Below are positions 9,386 through 18,654 of a stretch of 64,000 nt of DNA, one piece after another. A program made the translations under genes and the position numbers. The first letter of the stretch is position 1; every line of letters begins with the position of its first letter. This DNA is from Hydrotalea sp. (GTDB lineage Bacteria > Bacteroidota > Bacteroidia > Chitinophagales > Chitinophagaceae). Where the stretch lies: positions 1-64,000 of the forward strand of contig DAHXOT010000036.1 of NCBI GenBank assembly GCA_027364735.1, in the 5' to 3' direction. Under the pieces are notes generated by a model, which saw only the letters and a program-made list of their open reading frames with translations, did not search any database and was not told where the DNA came from.

Positions 9386-9964
9386 ATGACTGAACAGGTA
9401 ATAATTGCGGGATGTTTACATAATGATCCAACATCGCAGAGAGAGCTATATAGCAGATATAGCCCTAAAATGTTAGTGGTATGTTATCGTTTTGCTCAAT
9501 GCAGAGAAGATGCTGAAGATATGTTACAGGAAGGTTTTATTAAGGTATTTTCTCAAATACATACTTTTCAAAACAAAGGGGCATTTGAAGGTTGGATTAG
9601 AAAAATTATTGTTCATACCTGCATCAATTTTTTGAAGAAAAATAAAAAATTCAATGAAAGTATTGACCTTGCTTATGCGGTAAATTTACAAGTAAAAGAG
9701 GAAAGTGTTGTTTCGATAATGCAAGGAAAACAAGTAATTGAATATATTAGATTATTACCAATTGGCTACAGAACTGTACTTAACCTATACGCTATTGAAG
9801 GATACAGCCATCGTGAAATTGGATTAATGCTTGACATTGAAGAAAGCACAAGCCGCAGCCAATATACAAGGGCTAAAGCAATGCTTGAAGCTATTTTAAT
9901 TAAAAAGCAAATCATTGAAAAGCCAAAAGAAAATTTCAAATGGTTGGCAACTTTTCCTAAATAG
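9386..9964 (+). CDS. ECF-type RNA polymerase sigma factor
   Basis: 192 residues. Region 2 is seen in YRFAQCREDAEDMLQEGFIKVF (-10 recognition helix), followed by GWIRKIIVHTCINFLKK. Region 4 is the helix-turn-helix LPIGYRTVLNLYAIEGYSHREIGLMLDIEESTSRSQ. It belongs to the Bacteroidota ECF group often encoded beside envelope proteins. The partner gene begins 15 bases after its stop and encodes an inner-membrane segment with a periplasmic beta-rich domain, so an anti-sigma relation is plausible. No regulon can be named from the window. Confidence 0.88.
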   Translation: MTEQVIIAGCLHNDPTSQRELYSRYSPKMLVVCYRFAQCREDAEDMLQEGFIKVFSQIHTFQNKGAFEGWIRKIIVHTCINFLKKNKKFNESIDLAYAVNLQVKEESVVSIMQGKQVIEYIRLLPIGYRTVLNLYAIEGYSHREIGLMLDIEESTSRSQYTRAKAMLEAILIKKQIIEKPKENFKWLATFPK

Positions 9965-9979
9965 GTTGCTTGTGTGATT

Positions 9980-11440
9980 ATGGAATACAATTTTAACAAC
10001 GACGAATTTAAACAACTTCTAAAGGATGAGGTAGAAGACCAAACGATGTATCCATCAGAACATGTTTGGGAAAATATTCGTGTTGAGTTACATGGACAAC
10101 CAGCTTGGCCGGCACTTACCCTAAGTGCTGTATTAATTATATTTACTTTAATTATTTTTACAGTATATAATTATCCTCCTACTACTATTGCACTTAAATC
10201 AAACACAATAGTTAAAAAATCTTCTCAAATAATTACTGATAATAATGAAATCAGTTTATCAAATAATAAAGAAAATACTTCAATATCAAAAAGCATCGAC
10301 GAGCATATTAATCCGGCTTATTTAACACAAAATACTTTCGATATTATTCATCAGAATAATTTAGATAATGAACCCGTTATTGCACCAACCAGTCAATTTA
10401 TTCTTTCAAAAAAATTGACTGATGCTTCTCCCATTAAAACTTCTTTAAAATTAACCAGGCTTACTACATCTATTCCAGAAAAAATCACTCAGCATGTTAC
10501 GCCTTACAATATTGATTTAGAAGAAAATAAAGTTACTGCCGATGCAATAAACCAATCATATTCAAATTCTACTGATTCCCCAAAAAGCAAATACGCACAA
10601 TTATTACATGCCACATTAAACAATTCATCAGAATCCGATCCAACTATTGATGCTTATTTAAACGACTTTGCATACAAACCTATTACAAAAGCAAAAAGAA
10701 GAAACAGATTTGAATTTCAGGTATATGCTACACCTTCTATAAGTTATCGCAATTTAAGTGATGATAAAACAAGAGTTTGGTATCAGCCTTACACAACTGC
10801 CAATAATTTAGTGCAAAACCTTTCTACCAACATCAATAATATTGTAAAACATACTCCTGCATTAGGATTTGAATTAGGACTTGGAGTTTGGTATAAACTT
10901 ACCCCAACATTAAAAATTAGAACAGGTTTGCAATTTAATATTCGTCAATATTATATAGATGCCTATCAATCTTTTGGTGTTGCAACAATTGCCATTGTGC
11001 AGAATTACAGATTAGATTCGGTTAAATATTTTTCGATGTTTAGCAATAGTTCTAATAATAGTTCATTATCAACAAAAATTGATAATAAATTATACCAAGT
11101 TTCTATTCCTATTGGTATACAATGGGATTTTATTAATGGCAAGAAATTGGGATTAAGTATGGGTGCATCTATTCAACCAACCTTTACTTTAAATAAAAAT
11201 GTATATGTAATCTCTACCGACTATAAGAACTACACGAATGGTGCTCCATTTTTCCGTAAATGGAATTTAAATACAAGTGCCGAATTAGATGTTACCTATA
11301 AAATAGGAAATGTAAAATGGTATTTTGGTCCACAGATTCGCTATCAACATTTTCCAACATACAACGATGTTTATCCTATCAAAGAATATCGTTTAGATTA
11401 TGGATTAAAATTAGGCTTTACTACACCTCTTTTTAAATAG
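9980..11440 (+). CDS. Sigma-linked membrane protein with C-terminal beta-barrel-like domain
   Basis: 486 residues from ATG 9980 (a GTG six bases earlier is the alternative). Three parts can be seen: a charged N-terminus (residues 1-44) with no signal peptide, one hydrophobic helix (about 45-63, LTLSAVLIIFTLIIFTVYN), a Ser/Thr/Asn-rich linker of about 175 residues, and from about 240 a run of alternating amphipathic strands ending in Phe (FTTPLF) like a PorT-type outer-membrane barrel. It sits directly behind an ECF sigma gene. Inference: anti-sigma or envelope sensor linking the inner membrane to the outer membrane. I do not recognise a named family. Confidence 0.6.
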   Translation: MEYNFNNDEFKQLLKDEVEDQTMYPSEHVWENIRVELHGQPAWPALTLSAVLIIFTLIIFTVYNYPPTTIALKSNTIVKKSSQIITDNNEISLSNNKENTSISKSIDEHINPAYLTQNTFDIIHQNNLDNEPVIAPTSQFILSKKLTDASPIKTSLKLTRLTTSIPEKITQHVTPYNIDLEENKVTADAINQSYSNSTDSPKSKYAQLLHATLNNSSESDPTIDAYLNDFAYKPITKAKRRNRFEFQVYATPSISYRNLSDDKTRVWYQPYTTANNLVQNLSTNINNIVKHTPALGFELGLGVWYKLTPTLKIRTGLQFNIRQYYIDAYQSFGVATIAIVQNYRLDSVKYFSMFSNSSNNSSLSTKIDNKLYQVSIPIGIQWDFINGKKLGLSMGASIQPTFTLNKNVYVISTDYKNYTNGAPFFRKWNLNTSAELDVTYKIGNVKWYFGPQIRYQHFPTYNDVYPIKEYRLDYGLKLGFTTPLFK

Positions 11441-11574
11441 CTTTCTCCTTATAACGTACAAGAACTATTTATCACAATCAATAAGAATATATTGAGAGTT
11501 AAATAATATTTTTGAAAAAACTATACTTACAATACTAACAGCTATTGGATATTTTGAAATAATTAGTTTTACTT

Positions 11575-13380
11575 ATGACAATTGAAAAATTTCAACATAT
11601 TGCCCATACTATTCCTCATCATCCTGGTATATATAAATATTTTAATAAAAAAAATGAATTAATTTATGTAGGCAAAGCAAAAGATTTAAAAAAAAGAATA
11701 AGCTCCTATTTTACAAAAACATTTACAACCTATAAAACGCACGAATTAGTTCAAAGAATTCATTCCATAGAATTTACAATTGTTGACTCGGAACAAGATG
11801 CATTTTTATTAGAAAATTCTTTAATTAAACAATTTCAACCAAAATATAATATCAATTTAAAAGACGATAAAACATATCCATTTGTAGTAATAAAAAAAGA
11901 ACCATTTCCAAGAATTTTTCTTACCAGAAAAAAAATAAATGATGGCTCGGAATACCTTGGACCGTTTGCTTCCGTAGGAAATATCAAAGAACTATTAACC
12001 TTCATTAAACAATATATTCCCCTAAGAACCTGTAAACTCAATCTATCAGAATATAATATTCAAAGAAAAAAATTTAAAGTTTGTTTAGAGTATCATTTAG
12101 GCAATTGTAAGGGGCCATGCGAGTCTCTACAAAAGGCAGAAGAATATGCAGAAGGCATACAACAAGTAAAAAATATTTTAAAAGGAAATATAGCTGAGGT
12201 AATTGATCATTTGCAAAAACAAATGCTATTATTTTCAACTGCACTACAATTTGAGAAAGCCGAATTAATAAAAAGAAAAATAGACAACCTCAAAAATTAT
12301 CAGGCCAAATCGGTTATTGTAAATACACATTTAAAAAATGTTGATGTTTTTTCTATTTGCAAAGATGGCTCATTTGCTTATGTAAATTATTTAATGGTTC
12401 AAAATGGAACCATTATTCAAACACATACTGTTCAATTAGAAACTCAATTAGATGAATCGGAAGAAGAGGTATTAAGTTTTGCTATTTCGCAGTTGAGAAA
12501 TAATTTTAATAGCCTCTCCAAAGAAATAGTTGTTCCTTTTAAAATCAATTATCCACAAAAAAATATTGAAGTTACTATTCCCAAAAGTGGCGATAAAAAA
12601 AAGCTATTATCACTATCTGAAAAAAATGTAAATTATTTTCAATTAGAACTTAAAAAGAGAAAAACTTTGCATTTAGATACAAGCAAAGAAATAGATAGAA
12701 ATAATATTTTGCATGAAATTAAAAGCACTTTATCCCTTTCACAATTACCAACTCATATAGAATGTTTCGATAATTCAAATTTTCAAGGTTCCTATCCCGT
12801 ATCGGCAATGGTATGCTTTAAAAATGGACTGCCAAGTAAACAAGATTATAGGCACTTTAATGTTAAAACGGTACAAGGAATAAATGATTTTGCCACAATG
12901 AAAGAAGTTGTTTATCGCAGATATAAAAGATTGTTACACGAAAAAAAAGAATTGCCTCAATTAATAATTATTGACGGTGGCAAAGGGCAATTAAATGCAG
13001 CTATGGAAAGTATTAAAGCCTTGCAATTAGCTAATACAATAACAGTAATTGGGTTAGCAAAAAATGAAGAAGAAATTTTTTTTCCTGACGATAATGAATC
13101 CATACAACTTGATTGGAATAGCAATGGCTTAAAGCTAATTAGAAGAATTAGGGATGAGGTACACCGATTTGGAATTACATTTCACAGAAGTAAAAGATCG
13201 AAGGGAACATTTAAAAACGAATTGGAAAATATTACAGGTATTGGAATAGCAACGTCTACTATTTTATTACAAAAATTTAAATCGCTAAATAATATTAAGA
13301 TGCAGAAACTAGAGGATATAGCAAATGTTATTGGAGGAAAAAAAGCTGCATTACTTTGGGAATATTTTAATAAAGCTTAA
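11575..13380 (+). CDS. uvrC: Excinuclease ABC subunit C
   Basis: 601 residues, normal length. The GIY-YIG nuclease domain is N-terminal (GIY at 18-20, YVG at 31-33, KAKDLKKRISSYF), making the 3' incision in nucleotide-excision repair. A cysteine group C-x17-C-x7-C-x3-C region (TCKLN...VCLEYHLGNCKGPC) fits the UvrC iron-sulfur site. A UVR motif follows (ALQFEKAELIKRKIDNL), then the RNase H-like 5' nuclease domain (ECFDNSNFQGSYPVSAMV, IIIDGGKGQLNAA) and C-terminal helix-hairpin-helix (LENITGIGIATSTILLQKF). Partners UvrA/UvrB are not in the window. Monocistronic; a terminator follows at once. Confidence 0.97.
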   Translation: MTIEKFQHIAHTIPHHPGIYKYFNKKNELIYVGKAKDLKKRISSYFTKTFTTYKTHELVQRIHSIEFTIVDSEQDAFLLENSLIKQFQPKYNINLKDDKTYPFVVIKKEPFPRIFLTRKKINDGSEYLGPFASVGNIKELLTFIKQYIPLRTCKLNLSEYNIQRKKFKVCLEYHLGNCKGPCESLQKAEEYAEGIQQVKNILKGNIAEVIDHLQKQMLLFSTALQFEKAELIKRKIDNLKNYQAKSVIVNTHLKNVDVFSICKDGSFAYVNYLMVQNGTIIQTHTVQLETQLDESEEEVLSFAISQLRNNFNSLSKEIVVPFKINYPQKNIEVTIPKSGDKKKLLSLSEKNVNYFQLELKKRKTLHLDTSKEIDRNNILHEIKSTLSLSQLPTHIECFDNSNFQGSYPVSAMVCFKNGLPSKQDYRHFNVKTVQGINDFATMKEVVYRRYKRLLHEKKELPQLIIIDGGKGQLNAAMESIKALQLANTITVIGLAKNEEEIFFPDDNESIQLDWNSNGLKLIRRIRDEVHRFGITFHRSKRSKGTFKNELENITGIGIATSTILLQKFKSLNNIKMQKLEDIANVIGGKKAALLWEYFNKA

Positions 13381-13386
13381 TAAAAA

Positions 13387-13416
13387 GGGCCAGGATAAAT
13401 ATCCAGCCCCGTTTTT
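13387..13416 (+). terminator. Terminator of uvrC
   Basis: GGGC and GGATA pair with TATCC and GCCC around an AA loop with small internal mismatches, then GTTTTT. It begins 7 bases after the uvrC stop. Confidence 0.7.
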
Positions 13417-13494
13417 AAAATCCAATATCCTATGAAAAACCATTACGAATGTAGATAATAGTTTACAATATACCAATAGATGTTATTAATTTTT

Positions 13495-13534
13495 TAATAA
13501 AAAATTAAGGGAAGCTTAATATAAACTTCCCTTA
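13495..13534 (-). terminator. Terminator of the gldKLMN operon
   Basis: A perfect 9-bp inverted repeat TAAGGGAAG / CTTCCCTTA (13506-13514 and 13526-13534), followed on the minus strand by ATTTTTTA. It lies 28 bases past the gldN stop. Confidence 0.82.
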
Positions 13535-13561
13535 CACATTTTTACAAAAAAACATTAAGCA

Positions 13562-14698
13562 TTAATACTGCCATAAATCTTGTTCGTAATTAAAGATTTT
13601 TTCTTTAATCTTTTCTCCTTCTAATAACTGAAAAATAGGATCTTTATCCTTAAAATATTCTTTTAAAGTTAAATTTCTATAATTATTAAGGGTACTTTTT
13701 ACAATATAGCTCGAGTACATGTGTGCTTGAAATAAGTCGTCCCAACTCATATTAGCTGCAAAATTTTTGGCATTATATACTCTGTATTTTGCCAAAATAG
13801 GTCTAATATCCGGATAGTAAATCCAAAAGCGAGGATAGGCTTCATTCCCAACCGCTTCTACAATTCTACCTTTAATTAAAGTGGGTGTCATTGGAGCAAT
13901 ACCAATAATTCTTCTAACCAATGTTGAGGATTCTTTATCAAATATTACATCTTCTTTAACCATGAATTTATACACCGAATCTACTGGAAACTCAATACGC
14001 CTAATTTGATATTTTGTAATTTTATCAGGATTTTGAAGATCGCCTCTAAAAGGCAAAGTATCATATCCACCCGCATATTCACTCAAGAATTTTTCCTTCG
14101 AAATTGGCTCTGTAAATCGTTCATCTTTAAAGGCAGTAATTCCTCCTTCTGTTACAGCTCTATAAAGAATAGCAAAAAAAAGTTGGCTGCCATTATCTTC
14201 TACACGGGGGTTTCTAAAAGGCAAGTTGAGTTTTTCACGAGTATCAATTACACTCCAAATTCTTTGTTTAAAAATTGCATCATCTTCTCTAATATTATCG
14301 TAAACCAATGGTGTTTGGTCTTTAATATAACTTTCATCCACTCCATTATCATTGCGTAATGATGGTTTTACAGAATCTGTTAACGGATTTCCACTACTAG
14401 GCTCTACTGCATATTCATAAGGAATAGATTGTTGTTCTTTTTTAATAACAGTATCTTGTTTTGTTAGATTTTGGGTATTGCTTGAAGTGTTATTACCAAA
14501 TGGGTCTGTAGTATTAGTTACATTTTGGGTATTGCCTGTTGTACCACTTGTTCCAAATGGATTGACTACAGTAGTAGTTTTAGCTTTTTTAGTTACGGCT
14601 TTTCTTTTAGTTGTATTTCGCTGTTGCGCATCTGCCAAAGAAAGCAGGCATGCTAATACTATTACAGCAAAAGAAAAACGGAAAAAAATATGATTCAT
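13562..14698 (-). CDS. gldN: GldN, type IX secretion/gliding protein
   Basis: 378 residues from ATG 14698; a GTG six bases upstream is the alternative. Signal peptide (MNHIFFRFSFAVIVLACLLSLADAQ... region) then a Thr/Asn-rich linker (TTVVNPFGTSGTTGNTQN) and a conserved C-terminal domain from about residue 130 (RIWSVIDTREKLNLPF, MTPTLIKGRIVEAVGNE, DDLFQAHMYSSYIVKSTL). Family knowledge: GldN/PorN binds GldK in a periplasmic ring under the outer membrane and is needed for T9SS secretion. It is the last gene of gldK-L-M-N, 18 bases after gldM. The position and domain fit make this call firm. Confidence 0.93.
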   Translation of the reverse strand: MNHIFFRFSFAVIVLACLLSLADAQQRNTTKRKAVTKKAKTTTVVNPFGTSGTTGNTQNVTNTTDPFGNNTSSNTQNLTKQDTVIKKEQQSIPYEYAVEPSSGNPLTDSVKPSLRNDNGVDESYIKDQTPLVYDNIREDDAIFKQRIWSVIDTREKLNLPFRNPRVEDNGSQLFFAILYRAVTEGGITAFKDERFTEPISKEKFLSEYAGGYDTLPFRGDLQNPDKITKYQIRRIEFPVDSVYKFMVKEDVIFDKESSTLVRRIIGIAPMTPTLIKGRIVEAVGNEAYPRFWIYYPDIRPILAKYRVYNAKNFAANMSWDDLFQAHMYSSYIVKSTLNNYRNLTLKEYFKDKDPIFQLLEGEKIKEKIFNYEQDLWQY

Positions 14699-14716
14699 AT
14701 ACACAAAATTTTAATT

Positions 14717-16267
14717 TTATTGTGATAAGTTAAAAGCTAAGGTTCCATCTAATTTTCTACTTCCGCCGGGACCATTTACTGTTATATCTGTAATAATTAC
14801 AGAAGAACCGGGTCGGCATGTTTCTATAATAGATCTTGCTTCAGCATTAAAATAAGCTCCATTTACTTGAGTATATCTTGGACCAGTTGATTCAAATCCT
14901 TTTCCTGTACCTACAATTACATAACTGGTAACATCGTACCGTACTCCTTCAAAAACAAAATCTTTCAATTCGGCTCTTACCCCTGCATTTGATTTGAAGG
15001 CATTTGCAGAAATTCTTCCACCAGAACTATTACCAACCATAGGCATTGGTGGAGGTACATTTTTAACTTTAAACGGAAATGAAGTTGTTTTACCATCTAC
15101 AGTAACGCCAATATTTGCAACTCCGGGTGTTTCAACGTGTGCAATATACCTTCCATTACCTAATGGCTGAAGACTTCCATTATCAATAGTAGCTTTAATT
15201 GCTTCTGCTCCTTTTGAGCCTCCGGATATAGATATTTCATTATCTAACCCTACATATAATACTTTTACCTTATCAGCACTTACAAAAATACCTGTAGGAG
15301 AACCAACTGTATATTTTACATCAACATCTTTTGATTCGGTTTTGCCTGTTGCCTGATTGAAGTATTCTATATGCACTCTTTTAGAATAAGAACCTGGTCC
15401 ACCTGCCACTCCTTTATATTCAGCTACACCTTGTGCATCTATATTTATTCTTGCACCATCAATAGTAATTACAGGATTACTAGATTTATTATAAGCGCCA
15501 ATACCTGCATTAATTTCTATAGGCTGGCCCGGCATTAAATAAGTTGAGTTAGTTCCAACTAATGGCACATACTGATCGAATACGATTTTTACTTCTCCTA
15601 CTTCCTTATGGCAATATTCAATTACTTGAGCTTCACTATTTTTTATATCATTTTGAAATTTGCTTAATATGGTTAATGCAGCTATGGTGGGTGTCATGTG
15701 AAAATAAGAGGTAGCCCAATCTTTATTACTTGCTTCATTACTCGATTTGGGAATGGAAAGATCTATGGGCAAAGTGGTTTCAAAAGCCTTGGCAATATCC
15801 GGATGTAAGGCTAAAAGTTTTGTTTTTACATCGCTCAATCTTTGATATAATTCTTTACCCTTTCCTTTTCCAATTGGTGGTGCTTCAACAAATAATCTGG
15901 TAGCTGCTTCTAAATCATCTTCTCTAAAAATACCTGTTGCGGGATCTAATTTTGCTTCTTGTTTTAATTCAAGTTTTAAATCTTCAATATATTTATAAGC
16001 ATCTTCTGATATTTGTTGTGCTTGTTCGGCTAAAGGTTTCCACAATGCTGCTTTTTCATGCGTTTTTGAATCTTTTTCTAATTCAGAAAGAGAAGCTAAT
16101 AGCTGCTGATTTTTAGTTTCAATTATATCATTAGCAGTACGCAAACTATGGTCTACAGTTTTAAATGCATTCAATATTTCTGATGATACGTTTAATGCCA
16201 GTAAAGCAGTTAAAACGAGATACATCAAATTAATCATCTTCTGCCTGGGCTCTTTCGGTAAAGACAT
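14717..16267 (-). CDS. gldM: GldM, T9SS motor periplasmic shaft
   Basis: 516 residues. A short cytoplasmic N-terminus (SLPKEPRQKMINLMYLVLTALLALNVS) contains the single transmembrane helix that sits within the GldL ring. The periplasmic part starts with a helical domain (about 30-220) and continues as beta domains rich in Gly (GISVSADKVKVLYVG, PMPMVGNSSGGRISANAFKSN). Family knowledge: the GldM dimer, turned by GldL with proton flow, transmits torque to the GldK/N ring. MRQKMIN-type start and gene order between gldL and gldN agree. No damage is seen. Confidence 0.95.
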   Translation of the reverse strand: MSLPKEPRQKMINLMYLVLTALLALNVSSEILNAFKTVDHSLRTANDIIETKNQQLLASLSELEKDSKTHEKAALWKPLAEQAQQISEDAYKYIEDLKLELKQEAKLDPATGIFREDDLEAATRLFVEAPPIGKGKGKELYQRLSDVKTKLLALHPDIAKAFETTLPIDLSIPKSSNEASNKDWATSYFHMTPTIAALTILSKFQNDIKNSEAQVIEYCHKEVGEVKIVFDQYVPLVGTNSTYLMPGQPIEINAGIGAYNKSSNPVITIDGARINIDAQGVAEYKGVAGGPGSYSKRVHIEYFNQATGKTESKDVDVKYTVGSPTGIFVSADKVKVLYVGLDNEISISGGSKGAEAIKATIDNGSLQPLGNGRYIAHVETPGVANIGVTVDGKTTSFPFKVKNVPPPMPMVGNSSGGRISANAFKSNAGVRAELKDFVFEGVRYDVTSYVIVGTGKGFESTGPRYTQVNGAYFNAEARSIIETCRPGSSVIITDITVNGPGGSRKLDGTLAFNLSQ

Positions 16268-16341
16268 TTTTTATTTCGTTTAGAATTGGTTAATTCAAAT
16301 AAGTTTTAATTAAGAGAAAACATATTTCTTTACTCTTTTAA

Positions 16342-17109
16342 TTACCTACCCTGCATAGCAGTAAGCATACTTCCATACACTTGATTTAAACGACCTAAAT
16401 TATTGGCCAAAGCCGAAATTTGTTCTTTTGCTTTTATAGCATCCTCGGCACTTTCATTTAATGTAGAAGATGCTTGTTCTAACTTCCCATAAAACTGATT
16501 GAGTGCTTTTAAATGATTATTACTTTCTTGCAATTCAAGTTCGTAAATGGTATTTAATGATGTTAAATTTTTAGATAATACTTGAATTTGATTATGAAAA
16601 TTTTTAGAACCTTCAGAAGCAATATTAAATGAAGATAAAGAATTAGCCGCTTCGGATACTACTGTAGTAACCGAACCTAAAGCCGTTGCAGCTTCTTTGG
16701 CTTTGAATGAAAAATCGCTGGTAGATTTTACCACATTGCCTATATCACTCAAATCGTTTACTGTTGTATTTAATTTTGAAAAGCTTGCATTTAATTTCGA
16801 TAATGTTTCGGGGGTAATTCCGGCTTCTTCCATCATTTTATCCATTGCTTTTAATGGAGATTCATCTTCTTTTTTTGCAACAATACCCGGAACATGTACT
16901 TCATGGTCATCCATTGCAGGGTAATACAAATACAAAATACCATAAACTAAAAATACGCCCGCTTCGGTAGATAACCCTATTCTTAACCAAAGATCCGCAT
17001 CGGAAGAATGTAATATTTTTCTTAATGCACCCCAAATAACAACTGCTGCTGCAATTGATACAAATACATCTACTATTTTACCTACTTTAGCTGGAATTTT
17101 GGCTGCCAT
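16342..17109 (-). CDS. gldL: GldL, proton-driven T9SS/gliding motor subunit
   Basis: 255 residues. Two transmembrane helices are near the N-terminus (about 10-30, KIVDVFVSIAAAVVIWGALR, and 42-62, with Glu at position 49 in GLSTEAGVFLVYG). A Glu in this second helix is known to be essential for proton coupling in studied GldL proteins. The remaining ~190 residues are cytoplasmic heptad-like helices (LNTTVNDLSDIGNVV, LSKNLTSLNTIYELELQ). It precedes gldM by 74 bases in the operon. Confidence 0.94.
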   Translation of the reverse strand: MAAKIPAKVGKIVDVFVSIAAAVVIWGALRKILHSSDADLWLRIGLSTEAGVFLVYGILYLYYPAMDDHEVHVPGIVAKKEDESPLKAMDKMMEEAGITPETLSKLNASFSKLNTTVNDLSDIGNVVKSTSDFSFKAKEAATALGSVTTVVSEAANSLSSFNIASEGSKNFHNQIQVLSKNLTSLNTIYELELQESNNHLKALNQFYGKLEQASSTLNESAEDAIKAKEQISALANNLGRLNQVYGSMLTAMQGR

Positions 17110-17170
17110 TGGATTAGTTTTTAAATTTTAAAATATGAAGGTTTCTTTGGTTATAGTATAATTTTATTAT

Positions 17171-18472
17171 TTATTTTTTCATTCTTGGAGCTAAATCAAT
17201 TACACAACGAAATCCTATATAAGATTTTGCCGTATCCTGATATTCGAATGCTCTTGTGCTGGTTTGTAAAAAATATCCAACATCTTTCCAACTACCACCA
17301 CGTATTACTTTTCTTTTCATTAATGGAGGATCGGAATCTTTTGCCTCATAACGCACATCCGGACTCATATCAGACATGAAATTGTAGGAACTTTCACTGA
17401 AGTAAGAATTAGTCCATTCAGCAACATTTCCGGCCATATTATATAAACCATAATCATTAGACCAATAGGCATCAACTCTTACTGTATAAAAGCCTCCATC
17501 CTCTGCATAATTGCCTCTACCAGGTTTAAAATTAGCCAGTAAACAACCTTTCTTATTTCTTATATAAGGGCCGCCCCATGGATACGGAGATTCTGTTCTT
17601 CCTCCACGAGCTGCATATTCCCATTCTGCTTCACTTGGTAACCTAAAATCGCTTTCAACAGCAAATTTTTTCTTTTCTAAAAATGTATTTAAATAATGCG
17701 TTCTCCAATGGCAAAAGGCTCTTGCTTGTTTCCAATTTACACCCACTACAGGATAATTGCCAAATGAAGGATGAGAAAAATATCTTTTAGTCATAGGCTC
17801 ATTGTAAGAATAGGAAAAATCTCTCATCCATACTAATGTATCGGGATATACTTTTTGATTGTATCTTCTTATAAAATTACTACGTGCCATTCCTGCATTT
17901 TCTCTTTTGGCTGCTTCAAAAAGGTCAAAATCTTCAACTCTATATATTAATTTTTCAGGATCAATATCGGGCTTTCCATATAACCTATTATCGGGGGCTA
18001 ATATTAATTTATTACCCAATTTTTCTAAGTTAGATGCATCATATTTAATGGTTTTTGCTTTAACCCAATCAATTGCAATGGCAGAATCGCCACCGGTACC
18101 ACTGGACCCCGCAGCAGACTTATAATATCCTAATTCTTTTGCCGCAAGTGAATCTCTTACCCACAAAACAAATTGGCGATATTCGTTATTGGTTATTTCT
18201 GTAGCATCCATCCAAAATCCGGGAATCGATACTTGTTTATTTCTTGCAGTAAAATTAAAATTCATGTCTTCATCGCTAGGCCCCATGTGAAAAGTTCCCG
18301 GCGGTATGTATACCATACCTCGTGGCTTTGCTATGCTGGGCTTAGAGCTGGGTGAAACGCCATGTAATTGACCATCATCGGGCAATCCTTTTACTTTTCC
18401 TTTTTTATTAAAACAGGACATAAGCACCATCATGGAGGCAAATACCCAGAAAAAATATAATCGTTTTTTCAT
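17171..18472 (-). CDS. gldK: GldK, outer-membrane lipoprotein of the T9SS ring
   Basis: 433 residues. The signal peptide ends in a lipobox (MVLMSC, Cys20), so it is lipid-anchored. The body is a formylglycine-generating-enzyme-like (FGE/sulfatase-modifying) fold: GMVYIPPGTFHMGPSDED, WMDATEITNNEYRQFV, VVGVNWKQARAFCHWR, RLPSEAEWEYAARGG, YNMAGNVAEWT, VIRGGSW, IGFRC. Family knowledge: GldK forms the large periplasmic ring with GldN and has no demonstrated FGE activity. First gene of the operon, with a -7 box 25 bases upstream. Confidence 0.95.
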   Translation of the reverse strand: MKKRLYFFWVFASMMVLMSCFNKKGKVKGLPDDGQLHGVSPSSKPSIAKPRGMVYIPPGTFHMGPSDEDMNFNFTARNKQVSIPGFWMDATEITNNEYRQFVLWVRDSLAAKELGYYKSAAGSSGTGGDSAIAIDWVKAKTIKYDASNLEKLGNKLILAPDNRLYGKPDIDPEKLIYRVEDFDLFEAAKRENAGMARSNFIRRYNQKVYPDTLVWMRDFSYSYNEPMTKRYFSHPSFGNYPVVGVNWKQARAFCHWRTHYLNTFLEKKKFAVESDFRLPSEAEWEYAARGGRTESPYPWGGPYIRNKKGCLLANFKPGRGNYAEDGGFYTVRVDAYWSNDYGLYNMAGNVAEWTNSYFSESSYNFMSDMSPDVRYEAKDSDPPLMKRKVIRGGSWKDVGYFLQTSTRAFEYQDTAKSYIGFRCVIDLAPRMKK

Positions 18473-18496
18473 CTTATTAACTGTTAACTATAATGA

Positions 18497-18504
18497 CAAA
18501 TATA
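18497..18504 (-). promoter_or_regulatory. Putative -7 box of gldKLMN
   Basis: On the minus strand the bases read TATATTTG (TAnnTTTG), 25 bases before the gldK ATG; a TTTTG lies 15 bases further upstream, slightly closer than usual for the -33 element. Confidence 0.5.
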
Positions 18505-18654
18505 ATTTAAAAGCACTATCAAAAGCGAATTAAATTTGTTTCACAATATGTTTAGTACAGAGTAGTTATTAGAACGATACGAAATGGTTTTATATTGTTG
18601 GCTCTTGCTCAATTATCATGGCGAGTAGCTAATACTTTAATGCAAAATACATAT

